Source: JBGSPL01 sp964511435 (GTDB lineage: Bacteria; Patescibacteriota; CPR2; UBA1875; CAIMLA01). From it: a stretch of 64,000 nt of DNA. How positions within the stretch are numbered: position 1 is the first letter of the stretch; each line of letters starts with the position of its first letter. The stretch covers positions 35,492 through 99,491 of the forward strand of contig CAZEFH010000002.1 in assembly GCA_964511435.1 (NCBI GenBank), given 5' to 3'. Below, in pieces: positions 50,802 to 58,250 of the stretch. Under the pieces are notes generated by a model, which saw only the letters and a list, made by a program, of their open reading frames with translations, did no database searches and had not been told where the DNA came from. The translations under genes and the position numbers were made by a program.

Positions 50802-50869
50802 TGTCATTCCGACTGAAATGGAGGAACCCCTTGAAAGAAAGAGATCTCTCCACTTCGGTCGAGATGACA
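50802..50869. repeat. Imperfect palindrome between grpE and dnaK
   Basis: TGTCATTCCGAC...TGGAG pairs with CTCCA...GTCGAGATGACA around a short centre. It resembles widespread small palindromes whose ends read GTCATTCC / GGAATGAC. As RNA it would form a hairpin between two cistrons. Confidence 0.6.
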
Positions 50870-50895
50870 AATAAGATAACCGAAAGGAGATTGAA

Positions 50896-52797
50896 ATGGG
50901 AAAAATAATCGGAATTGACCTGGGTACAACCAACTCAGCCATGGCCGTGATGGAAGGTGCCGAGCCGAAGGTAATTGCGAATGCCGAAGGTAATCGTACT
51001 ACACCATCTATAGTTGCTGAGACCAAGAGCGGAGAGCGCCTGGTGGGTCAGGTGGCCAAAAGACAAGCCGTCATCAACTACGAGAACACTATTTTCTCGG
51101 CCAAGCGTCTAATAGGACGTGCATACGATGATGCAGAGGTAAAGAAAGACATCGAGCTGATGCCTTACAAGATTGTGAAGAGTGGTAATGGTGTAAAGAT
51201 CAAGATGGGCGAAAAAGACTATAGCCCAGCCGAGATCTCTGCTATGGTGCTCGGTAAGCTAAAGGCAGATGCTGAAGCTTATCTGGGTGAGCCAGTAACA
51301 GAGGCAGTCATTACAGTGCCTGCCTACTTCAACGACTCACAGCGTCAGGCTACCAAAGACGCTGGTAAGATTGCTGGGCTGGATGTGAAACGTATCATCA
51401 ATGAGCCTACTGCAGCTGCATTCGCCTATGGTTTAAACTCGAAGAAGGAAGAAAAGGTCGCCGTCTATGACCTAGGTGGTGGTACTTTTGACGTTTCTAT
51501 CCTCGAGATTGGCGATGGCGTAATCGAGGTTCTATCGACTAATGGTGATACTCACCTCGGTGGTGATGACTTCGACCAGGTAATCATTGACTATCTTGCG
51601 GAAGAGTTTAAGAAGGATCAGGGAATCGATCTTAAGAGCGATACCGCTGCCCTTCAGCGTCTCAAAGAGGCAGCTGAGAATGCCAAGATTGAGCTTTCGT
51701 CGAAGACTGAGAGCGAAATTAACATCCCATTCATCACTGCTGATGCTAGCGGTCCGAAGCACCTCAACATCAAGATGAGTCGTGCGAAACTAGAGAGCAT
51801 CGTTGAGGATTTGATCAAGAAGACCCTTAAGCCATGCGAAACAGCCCTTAAGGATGCCAAACTGAAGAAGGAAGATATCAACGAGATTATTCTTGTTGGC
51901 GGTATGACACGTATGCCAGCCGTTCAGGCCGCCGTGAAAGACTTCTTCGGGAAAGAGCCGCTAAAGGGCGTAAATCCTGATGAAGTGGTCGCTATCGGCG
52001 CCGGACTTCAGGGTGGCCAGCTATCTGGCGACCTAAAGAACACTGACATTCTGCTTCTCGATGTGACACCACTCTCACTTGGTATCGAAACTCTCGGTGG
52101 CGTTTCGACCAAGCTGATTGAGAAGAATACGACTATCCCTACGAATGCCTCACAAGTATTCTCCACTGCTGCTGACAATCAGACTAGCGTAGAGATTCAT
52201 GTGCTTCAGGGTGAGCGTGAGTTCGCTGCTGATAATAAATCTCTTGGTAGATTTATTCTCGATGGCATCCCACCAGCACCTCGTGGTATCCCTCAGGTAG
52301 AGGTGAAGTTTGATATCGATGCCAATGGTATCGTACATGTCACCGCTACTGACAAAGCTACCGGCAAGGAACAGAAGATTACCATTACTGCGTCATCTGG
52401 TCTTTCTGACGAGGAGATTGAGAAGATGCAGAAGGATGCCGAGGCTCATGCCGAGGAAGACAAGAAACGTAAGGAGCTAGTAGACATTCGCAACATGGCT
52501 GATGCCCTCGTCTATACTTCTGAGAAAACTCTCAAGGATGCCGGTGATAAAGTATCTGAAGACGATAAAAAGTCTGTAGAAGAGAAAGCTGAAGCCCTCA
52601 AGAAGGCCAAGGATGGTGATGACAAAGACGCTATCCAGAAAGCTTATGATGAACTATCGGAAATCCTACAAAAGGTAGGTGCTGCGATGTATCAACAGCC
52701 GGAAGGCGAAACCACAGCGGGTGAAGAAAAGGCCGAAGAGGCTAAATCTGACGAGCCAGTTGAGGGCGAAGTCGTCGACGAAAAAGAGGAAAAATAA
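50896..52797 (+). CDS. dnaK: Molecular chaperone DnaK
   Basis: 633 residues. IGIDLGTTNSAMAVMEG, VYDLGGGTFDVSIL and ILVGGMTRMPAVQ mark the ATPase domain; DVTPLSLGIETLGG starts the substrate domain. An acidic tail ends in EEK. GAAAGGAGA lies 7 nt before the ATG. Confidence 0.98.
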   Translation: MGKIIGIDLGTTNSAMAVMEGAEPKVIANAEGNRTTPSIVAETKSGERLVGQVAKRQAVINYENTIFSAKRLIGRAYDDAEVKKDIELMPYKIVKSGNGVKIKMGEKDYSPAEISAMVLGKLKADAEAYLGEPVTEAVITVPAYFNDSQRQATKDAGKIAGLDVKRIINEPTAAAFAYGLNSKKEEKVAVYDLGGGTFDVSILEIGDGVIEVLSTNGDTHLGGDDFDQVIIDYLAEEFKKDQGIDLKSDTAALQRLKEAAENAKIELSSKTESEINIPFITADASGPKHLNIKMSRAKLESIVEDLIKKTLKPCETALKDAKLKKEDINEIILVGGMTRMPAVQAAVKDFFGKEPLKGVNPDEVVAIGAGLQGGQLSGDLKNTDILLLDVTPLSLGIETLGGVSTKLIEKNTTIPTNASQVFSTAADNQTSVEIHVLQGEREFAADNKSLGRFILDGIPPAPRGIPQVEVKFDIDANGIVHVTATDKATGKEQKITITASSGLSDEEIEKMQKDAEAHAEEDKKRKELVDIRNMADALVYTSEKTLKDAGDKVSEDDKKSVEEKAEALKKAKDGDDKDAIQKAYDELSEILQKVGAAMYQQPEGETTAGEEKAEEAKSDEPVEGEVVDEKEEK

Positions 52798-52814
52798 GGC
52801 TCAAAAATCCTTTC

Positions 52815-52864
52815 ATCCTCGGGCTTGACCCGGGGATCTAGATTCCCGTTTTATGGGAATGACA
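52815..52864. repeat. Double hairpin between dnaK and dnaJ
   Basis: ATCCTCGGG / CCCGGGGAT (52815-52837), then ATTCCC / GGGAAT (about 52843-52860), ending in GAATGAC. It may be a dispersed repeat acting as an intercistronic hairpin. The rest of the 223-nt gap, to the dnaJ ribosome binding site, shows no gene. Confidence 0.6.
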
Positions 52865-53020
52865 ACGAAATTCGAGCAAGATTTGTACCCCGATTTCTCG
52901 ATAACTTTCAGAAAAGTTGTGCTAAGATAAAGCTGTTTGAACACAAAAGTTGTTCGCTCAAAAGGTCCTGGGAGTTAGTATTCCTGGGACCGATTGAGAA
53001 AGCAAAACAAGGGAGAAGTA

Positions 53021-54130
53021 GTGGCTGAAAAACGTGATTATTACGACATACTAGGTGTCTCCAAAACTGCGACTGATGATGAGATAAAGAAGGCTTATCG
53101 TAAGCTGGCGATGAAGCATCATCCGGATAGAGGCGGTGGTAAAGAAGCAGAGGAAAAGTTTAAGGAAGCGAACGAGGCTTACCAGGTTCTTTCTGATGCC
53201 GCGAAGCGGAAGCAGTATGATCAGTTTGGCCACAACCCCTTTGGCAATGGTGCTAGCGCAGGAGCTGGCGGCTATCAACAATACGGTGGATTTAATGGTG
53301 GTGGCTTCAATATAAATATGGACGACCTAGGTGGCTTCGGCGACATTTTCGAAACCTTCTTTGGTGGTGGCGGTGGTGGACGTGGTTCACGTACTCGTAA
53401 AGGGGCTGACATCCAGGCAGAGATTAGGATTTCATTTGAGGAGGCTGTATTCGGCGCTGAAAAAGACTTTTCTCTTCTCAAGATGAACTCGTGTGACCAT
53501 TGTAAGGGCAGCGGTGCAGAACCAGGAAGCGGCGAAAAGACTTGCCCTACCTGCTATGGCAAGGGACAAGTACAGACGGAACAACATACTATCTTTGGCA
53601 CTTTTGCATCTGCATCAGTCTGTCCTGAGTGTCATGGCAAAGGCAAGGTACCTGAGAAGAAATGTACTAAGTGTCATGGTGAAGGCCGCGTGAAAGAGCA
53701 AGTAACTATTAAGGTAAAGATTCCTGCCGGCGTAGATAATGGTCAGACTATTCGCGTCAGTGGTAAGGGTGAAGCAGGGGAATATGGTGTCCCTGCCGGT
53801 GATTTATATTTGATTGTTCGTGTTGCCTCAGATAAACGATTCGTACGGAATGGATTCAATATAGAGAGCGAGACAGAGATAAGCTTCCCACAGGCAGCTC
53901 TAGGCACCACTGTTGAAGTGGAAACTCTAGAAGGGAAATTAACTTTGAAAATTCCGGCTGGAACTCAGAGTGGCAAGGTATTTAAGCTCAGTGACCGTGG
54001 CGTACCACATCTGAATGGGCGTCAGCGCGGTGATCACCTCGTGACTGTAATCGTAAAGACCCCAACTAAATTGAGCGGTAAACAGAAGAAACTCCTCGAA
54101 GAATTTGATAACGAAAAAGGCTGGTTCTAG
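53021..54130 (+). CDS. dnaJ: Chaperone protein DnaJ
   Basis: 369 residues. The J domain (about 5-70) has HHPDR, then a Gly/Phe-rich linker, and four zinc repeats CDHCKGSG, CPTCYGKG, CPECHGKG and CTKCHGEG, then the client-binding domains. The GTG at 53021, with GGGAGAAG upstream, begins the family's usual N-terminus; the frame back to 52994 is less likely. Confidence 0.95.
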   Translation: MAEKRDYYDILGVSKTATDDEIKKAYRKLAMKHHPDRGGGKEAEEKFKEANEAYQVLSDAAKRKQYDQFGHNPFGNGASAGAGGYQQYGGFNGGGFNINMDDLGGFGDIFETFFGGGGGGRGSRTRKGADIQAEIRISFEEAVFGAEKDFSLLKMNSCDHCKGSGAEPGSGEKTCPTCYGKGQVQTEQHTIFGTFASASVCPECHGKGKVPEKKCTKCHGEGRVKEQVTIKVKIPAGVDNGQTIRVSGKGEAGEYGVPAGDLYLIVRVASDKRFVRNGFNIESETEISFPQAALGTTVEVETLEGKLTLKIPAGTQSGKVFKLSDRGVPHLNGRQRGDHLVTVIVKTPTKLSGKQKKLLEEFDNEKGWF

Positions 54131-54143
54131 CGAACCAGCCTTT
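54116..54143. terminator. Bidirectional terminator between dnaJ and the TrmB-like gene
   Basis: 12-bp stem AAAGGCTGGTTC / GAACCAGCCTTT with loop TAGC. The dnaJ stop codon lies in the hairpin. Confidence 0.85.
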
Positions 54144-54146
54144 ATG

Positions 54147-54890
54147 CTAATATTTCGCTTTCCAGACCAGCTCAAAGATATTTCTCATTGTCTGGGCCAC
54201 GTCTTTCCCGCTTACCACAAAGCCAAGCAATTTCTTATCAAAAGCGATAAATGCTACTTGGTCGTTGTAGATATCAATTTCCGTGCTCAAGCCAAAGATT
54301 GATTCCGGCAAGTGTTTGCGTTCCCGTAGTAATTCTTTATCAGTTGCCTTGGTGTTGGATTTTAGTGGTGTCGGGGAGATTATCCTCGATTTTATACCTA
54401 GACGAGCCCTTCTTTTGGCATAGCCACCGATATAGAGTCCTAGCCTGCTAGTATCTTTTGCGGAACGGAAAACCAATATTTCTTCTGGTTTTTCCTTCAG
54501 GGTACTCTCGTATATTTTTTTTACACCTTTGACGCCCTCGAAATAGGAAACCCCGGGCTTATTAGTAGAGAGATTGAAGATGCCAGCCAGCTCTGGTAGT
54601 GCTGCTTCTAGTGCTCTCTCAGTCACTTCTTGTTCTTCGCGTCGTCTCTTCGCATACTCAACTAGGGCATTTGGGTGTAGGGGGCGGTAAGTAAGCTTCT
54701 TTTTCTTTTCGATTTCTTCCAGAAGCTCTTTTTGTACTAGTGACTTAAGAATGGCGTATGCATTTTGCCTTGTAACGCCAGAAAGCTCCGCCACGGTAGG
54801 GGGAACCATCTCACCGTGTTCAAGGACAAGTCGATATATTTCTGCTTCATTTTTGTTTAATCCGGCCTGTTCTAAAAGTGTACTTTTCAT
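54147..54890 (-). CDS. TrmB-family transcriptional regulator
   Basis: 247 residues. The N-terminal winged helix (about 8-65) has LNKNEAEIYRLVLEHGE and SGVTRQNAYAILKSLVQKELL, followed by the TrmB middle helix and a phospholipase-D-like ligand domain (YFEGVKGVKKIYES). TrmB proteins sense sugars or other metabolites in archaea and some bacteria. The ATG at 54890 has no strong ribosome binding site. No target operon is obvious next to it. Confidence 0.82.
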   Translation of the reverse strand: MKSTLLEQAGLNKNEAEIYRLVLEHGEMVPPTVAELSGVTRQNAYAILKSLVQKELLEEIEKKKKLTYRPLHPNALVEYAKRRREEQEVTERALEAALPELAGIFNLSTNKPGVSYFEGVKGVKKIYESTLKEKPEEILVFRSAKDTSRLGLYIGGYAKRRARLGIKSRIISPTPLKSNTKATDKELLRERKHLPESIFGLSTEIDIYNDQVAFIAFDKKLLGFVVSGKDVAQTMRNIFELVWKAKY

Positions 54891-54987
54891 AAAGTTAGTA
54901 TAATACCATGATATTAATTGTCAACATATCTCTGACAAATATAGAGATATAAGTATAAATAAAGTAATAATAGTAGTCATATAAGCA

Positions 54988-55016
54988 TTGACAAAGACAA
55001 AAGCATGTTATATACT
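54988..55016 (+). promoter_or_regulatory. Strong promoter of the 55.1 kb GC-rich gene
   Basis: TTGACA at 54988-54993, a 17-nt spacer and TATACT at 55011-55016. The leader of about 95 nt holds TCGACC / GGTCGA and CCGC / GCGG stems. Confidence 0.75.
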
Positions 55017-55117
55017 ATGCAGTCGACCATAAGAGGGAGGAGCAGATAACCACCTCGGTCGAAGAACCTAACGTACCGCCGCAACAGCGGCTAATCAATT
55101 AGAAAAGGGGATCAGAG

Positions 55118-55783
55118 ATGTTGCATCCGGGAACGCTGCAAGGGCTCGTTAATCACGCGTTACGTGATATTGAGGCCCTGTATGGGCCAGAGGGGGAGAC
55201 CCCTCTGGCGTACCACAACGAAGCTCACACAGAGCAAGTTGTAGAAGCTGCGCGTAGGATTGCCCTCAGGGCGATAAACGCTGGGCGCATCTCCAGGGAT
55301 GACGAAACAATCGTCATTCTTGCGGCCGCCTATCATGACCGGCTCCAACTCAAGGGTAGCGGAGTAAACGAGTACAAGTCGTTCTTGTCCCTGAAGGATA
55401 TGGTGACGGAAGTCCTGCACTGGAGAGAGTCAGAGACGCTTAATTGCCTCGAAGAGGCTGTCATGGCTACTCGGGTGGAGTTCGTCGGCGGTGTCATGAG
55501 GCAGATGGTCCCGGAGAACGCCAGTTATACCACGAAGATACTGGCCGATGCTGACCTGTCAATCCTTGGTGAGAAGCCGGAGATTCACTTTCCGGCGGTC
55601 AGTGGGCTCCTTCGCGAGCTCCACGGTGAGTATCCGACCCGAGAGCAGACGGTCGGTTTTCTCGAGAACCAGCTGCGGCTCTTGAAGTCGCATGTCTGGC
55701 TCACTGAGGAGGCAGCAGAGCTCTTCCCCCATCAGGAAGAGAACGCCGAGATCACTCGGCGGATGCTCGAGTTCCTCCGTTAG
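55118..55783 (+). CDS. HD-domain protein (GC-rich)
   Basis: 221 residues. YHNEAHTEQV (about 32-41) and LAAAYHDR (about 68-75), with later ADADLSILG, match the metal-binding pattern of small HD-domain proteins, predicted phosphohydrolases. AAAAGGGG precedes the ATG. Substrate unknown. Higher GC than the flanking regions, with its own promoter and terminator. Confidence 0.7.
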   Translation: MLHPGTLQGLVNHALRDIEALYGPEGETPLAYHNEAHTEQVVEAARRIALRAINAGRISRDDETIVILAAAYHDRLQLKGSGVNEYKSFLSLKDMVTEVLHWRESETLNCLEEAVMATRVEFVGGVMRQMVPENASYTTKILADADLSILGEKPEIHFPAVSGLLRELHGEYPTREQTVGFLENQLRLLKSHVWLTEEAAELFPHQEENAEITRRMLEFLR

Positions 55784-55790
55784 TCGCTAC

Positions 55791-55818
55791 AGGGCCGGGT
55801 GCATTTGCGCCCGGCCCT
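55791..55818 (+). terminator. Terminator after the HD-domain gene
   Basis: 9-bp stem AGGGCCGGG / CCCGGCCCT, extended by TGC / GCG, then CTTGC. Confidence 0.75.
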
Positions 55819-55842
55819 CTTGCAATCTATACATAGAATTAC

Positions 55843-55871
55843 TTGACAAATACAAACAAATATGTTAGTAT
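55843..55871 (+). promoter_or_regulatory. Promoter of the 56.0 kb GC-rich genes
   Basis: TTGACA at 55843-55848, a 17-nt spacer and TAGTAT at 55866-55871. The leader to 56016 contains AGCAAG..GAG pairing with CTC..CTTGCT (about 55917-55954) and TCCGGC / GCCGGA (about 55983-55999). Confidence 0.7.
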
Positions 55872-56016
55872 ATTTAGTCTTGTGTATACGAGAGCACCTT
55901 TACGAAGCTATTTGGTAGCAAGTTGAGTGGAAAACCCTCCTTCTGCTCAGCTTGCTGCTAGATGGCAGAATATTGTGAATAGTTCCGGCGATGCCGGACA
56001 GATGAGAGGGGTTCTC

Positions 56017-56319
56017 ATGGTAAACAAGAGAGAGTTCTATGTTGACACTCGCCAGTATTCGGGCGAGGCTCTGAAGTTGTTCGGTGCCGCTGTTCTTGCG
56101 GCGGCTATCCAGAATGACCGAGGCGTGTTGATGAAGGACGCCATGGAGCAGATTGAGAAGAACCTCGATCTCACGTCTCCGGGTGCTGACATCAATAATC
56201 CGGAGATGCTGGGATTCTGGACGCGCCGCTACATGATAGCCTCCGGAAATCCCTTCGGGATCCCGGCGGATATCATTCCGGTCATCGAAGCGGTGACGGG
56301 AATCAAGTCCACGACCTAG
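56017..56319 (+). CDS. GC-rich hypothetical protein
   Basis: 100 residues from the ATG at 56017, preceded by GAGAGGGG. No family recognised. Mostly helical (EALKLFGAAVLAAAIQND). A frame back to 55927 would run through the leader hairpins and is rejected. It lies 9 nt before the next gene. Confidence 0.55.
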   Translation: MVNKREFYVDTRQYSGEALKLFGAAVLAAAIQNDRGVLMKDAMEQIEKNLDLTSPGADINNPEMLGFWTRRYMIASGNPFGIPADIIPVIEAVTGIKSTT

Positions 56320-56328
56320 GAGGGCACC

Positions 56329-56646
56329 ATGGGACAGAAGCAGGGAACCAACAAGGCTGTCGAGCGCGCCCGTAAGAAGCGCGCTGGGAAGTCGTCTGGT
56401 CCGCGTAAGCATCACGGCCCTGGCACGGGGCACAACCACGACCACGTCGTAGTCCCCGATGTCGTCGTTACCCCGGCGAAGCCGGAAGTTGTGACGATGA
56501 AGGCGTGTGCCAGGAATGGCGGTCCTAACGGACCGGTCCGAAAGGTCGCCAAGACCTCGGGACTGATTGTCCCCGGTCGCTCGGTGAAGCCGGAGGATCA
56601 GCGCAAGTTGCTTGGCCTCTTGGCATCACTCGAGGCTACCGCTTAG
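56329..56646 (+). CDS. Small basic GC-rich protein
   Basis: 105 residues, rich in Lys, Arg, His and Gly (KKRAGKSSGPRKHHGPG, then GHNHDH). Probably unstructured at the N-terminus and possibly nucleic-acid or metal binding; no family recognised. AGGAGG precedes the ATG. A GC-rich hairpin region (56647-56695) with ACTCGT / ACGAGT inside follows the stop. Confidence 0.55.
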   Translation: MGQKQGTNKAVERARKKRAGKSSGPRKHHGPGTGHNHDHVVVPDVVVTPAKPEVVTMKACARNGGPNGPVRKVAKTSGLIVPGRSVKPEDQRKLLGLLASLEATA

Positions 56647-56795
56647 GGGCGGCGGGCCGCACTACTCGTATCACACGAGTGGGGCGGAACGCCGCCTCAC
56701 TCACTTTTGGAGATAGAAAACAGGTGTATACTTGTCTTGTGTCTCCAAGCATCCAGCTTGGAACAAGTATTGCCCCCGGGAAGGAGGCTGACATC

Positions 56796-57455
56796 ATGTT
56801 TGATTGGTGGAATAGCCTCGAATTCTGGAGGCTCATGGCTATAACTGAAGCTGTGGTTGCAGTTCTTGCAGTACCTATCGGCTTCAGCGTCTATCGTCGT
56901 CTTCGTGAAGCCAGGAGGGTCTCAAACGAGGATCCACTCACCGGTCTGGCTAATAAGCGTCTCTTCGATAACGTCTGGGAGTACAATCTGGCGCTGTCTA
57001 GACGAGACGGTCGTGTGATTTCACTTCTGGTCATCGATCTTGATGGGCTCAAGCGAATCAACGACAAGTTCGGGCACGAGAGTGGTAATCAGGTCATCGT
57101 AGTCGCTGCAGAAGCAATCTGTGACTCGATTTCACGTGAGACTGACCTGGCTGCACGGATTGGTGGTGACGAGTTCGCCGTCGTGCTCTACACGAGCGCT
57201 ATGGATGGTGCTCGTGCGGTTGCTGAGAAGACACTTGCGCATGTACGAGAGCGTTCGGCTGCATGTGGTCTACCGGTGACTGCATCTATCGGTGTTCTAT
57301 CGTACTACCCCACAAGGGAGTACGTGCCGACACCGGCAAGCCTCTTCGAGATCGCAGACAAGGCGATGTACAAGGCGAAACGAGCCGGAGGAGACCGGAT
57401 ATACGCGGTCGCGGAAGGAGTTCCTTCTATCACTACGGGCGCGGAACGTTTGTAG
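56796..57455 (+). CDS. Diguanylate cyclase (GGDEF domain) with one membrane helix
   Basis: 219 residues. A helix at about 13-33 anchors it. The GGDEF domain (about 45-205) starts DPLTGLANKRLFD and has the active site GGDEF. RETD stands five residues before it, the usual inhibitory c-di-GMP site. It would make c-di-GMP from two GTP. The ATG at 56796 follows GGAAGGAGG. GC-rich. No EAL or HD-GYP partner is seen in the window. Confidence 0.88.
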   Translation: MFDWWNSLEFWRLMAITEAVVAVLAVPIGFSVYRRLREARRVSNEDPLTGLANKRLFDNVWEYNLALSRRDGRVISLLVIDLDGLKRINDKFGHESGNQVIVVAAEAICDSISRETDLAARIGGDEFAVVLYTSAMDGARAVAEKTLAHVRERSAACGLPVTASIGVLSYYPTREYVPTPASLFEIADKAMYKAKRAGGDRIYAVAEGVPSITTGAERL

Positions 57456-57469
57456 CGACTTAGGTCGTA

Positions 57470-57492
57470 GCAAACGGGCCGCGCTCGTTTGC
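57470..57492 (+). terminator. Terminator-like hairpin after the GGDEF gene
   Basis: 7-bp stem GCAAACG / CGTTTGC with a 9-nt loop. Confidence 0.55.
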
Positions 57493-57502
57493 ATTATGGT
57501 GT

Positions 57503-57531
57503 TTGACCAATTAATTTTGTCGATTTATACT
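57503..57531 (+). promoter_or_regulatory. Promoter of the 57.6 kb membrane protein gene
   Basis: TTGACC at 57503-57508, a 17-nt spacer and TATACT at 57526-57531; AAGGTG precedes the ATG at 57559. Confidence 0.7.
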
Positions 57532-57558
57532 AGATGTAGTACTAACATAAGGTGAACT

Positions 57559-58053
57559 ATGACCCTGTCTTGGGACCTCTTCATATTGCTTGTGTTTGTG
57601 ATAATGGGCGTTTACGGCTTCCTTCTTGGACGTGGTCGAGTGCTCAATATCCTGATTAACAGTTATGTCGGGCTGACGGTAGCGACCTATCTCGGTAGCT
57701 ACGCCTATGACTATCTCACGAAAATTACCGATATTTCACACTCGTTTAGTCTCTCGATGTTTGGGGCAAAAGTATTCGTTTTCGTACTCGTGGTATTTGT
57801 TCTCACTCTTGATAAAGAGCTTTCAGCGAGTGCTGATGGATCGAAAAACTCAGTTATAACGGCAATATATGGCCTACTTGCGGCCGGTCTAGTACTCTCT
57901 AGTGTCTTCTCTTTTATGGGCGATGCCGAGAGAGCTACGTTATTCGCAAATAGTCAGCTAGCGATTCAGGTTTCAAACTATCAGTTGCTGTGGCTGACGG
58001 CACCGATAATCATGCTCACCACACTAACTCTCTGGAACAAATTTAAGAGATAA
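57559..58053 (+). CDS. Four-helix membrane protein, CvpA-like topology
   Basis: 164 residues with four membrane helices (about 6-24, 30-48, 70-88, 100-120) and a hydrophobic C-terminal segment. The layout and the early GRGRVLN turn recall CvpA-type proteins, but no firm family match is claimed. Confidence 0.6.
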   Translation: MTLSWDLFILLVFVIMGVYGFLLGRGRVLNILINSYVGLTVATYLGSYAYDYLTKITDISHSFSLSMFGAKVFVFVLVVFVLTLDKELSASADGSKNSVITAIYGLLAAGLVLSSVFSFMGDAERATLFANSQLAIQVSNYQLLWLTAPIIMLTTLTLWNKFKR

Positions 58054-58057
58054 CAAA

Positions 58058-58075
58058 ACCGCCCCAAAGGGCGGT
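58058..58075 (+). terminator. Terminator after the membrane protein gene
   Basis: 7-bp stem ACCGCCC / GGGCGGT, loop CAAA, then ATTTATTTC. Confidence 0.8.
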
Positions 58076-58164
58076 ATTTATTTCTTGGTAGAGCTCTTCG
58101 CTCAAGAACCATGAGGGAATTTTAACACGAAATTGAGTAAAATGGAACAGAAACCCTATAGCAT

Positions 58165-58172
58165 CTCGTACG
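58165..58172. other. Candidate left attachment core of the integrated element
   Basis: CTCGTACG, repeated exactly at 63291-63298. The two copies enclose the P-type ATPase to recombinase genes. An 8-bp match alone is weak; position next to the recombinase and tRNA-fMet makes it plausible. Confidence 0.4.
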
Positions 58173-58250
58173 GTACCATTTTCAGCGATTCAAACACAAA
58201 ATGAGACAAATGAGACACTATAAAAAAGAATTGTTATTTTGTCTCAACTA

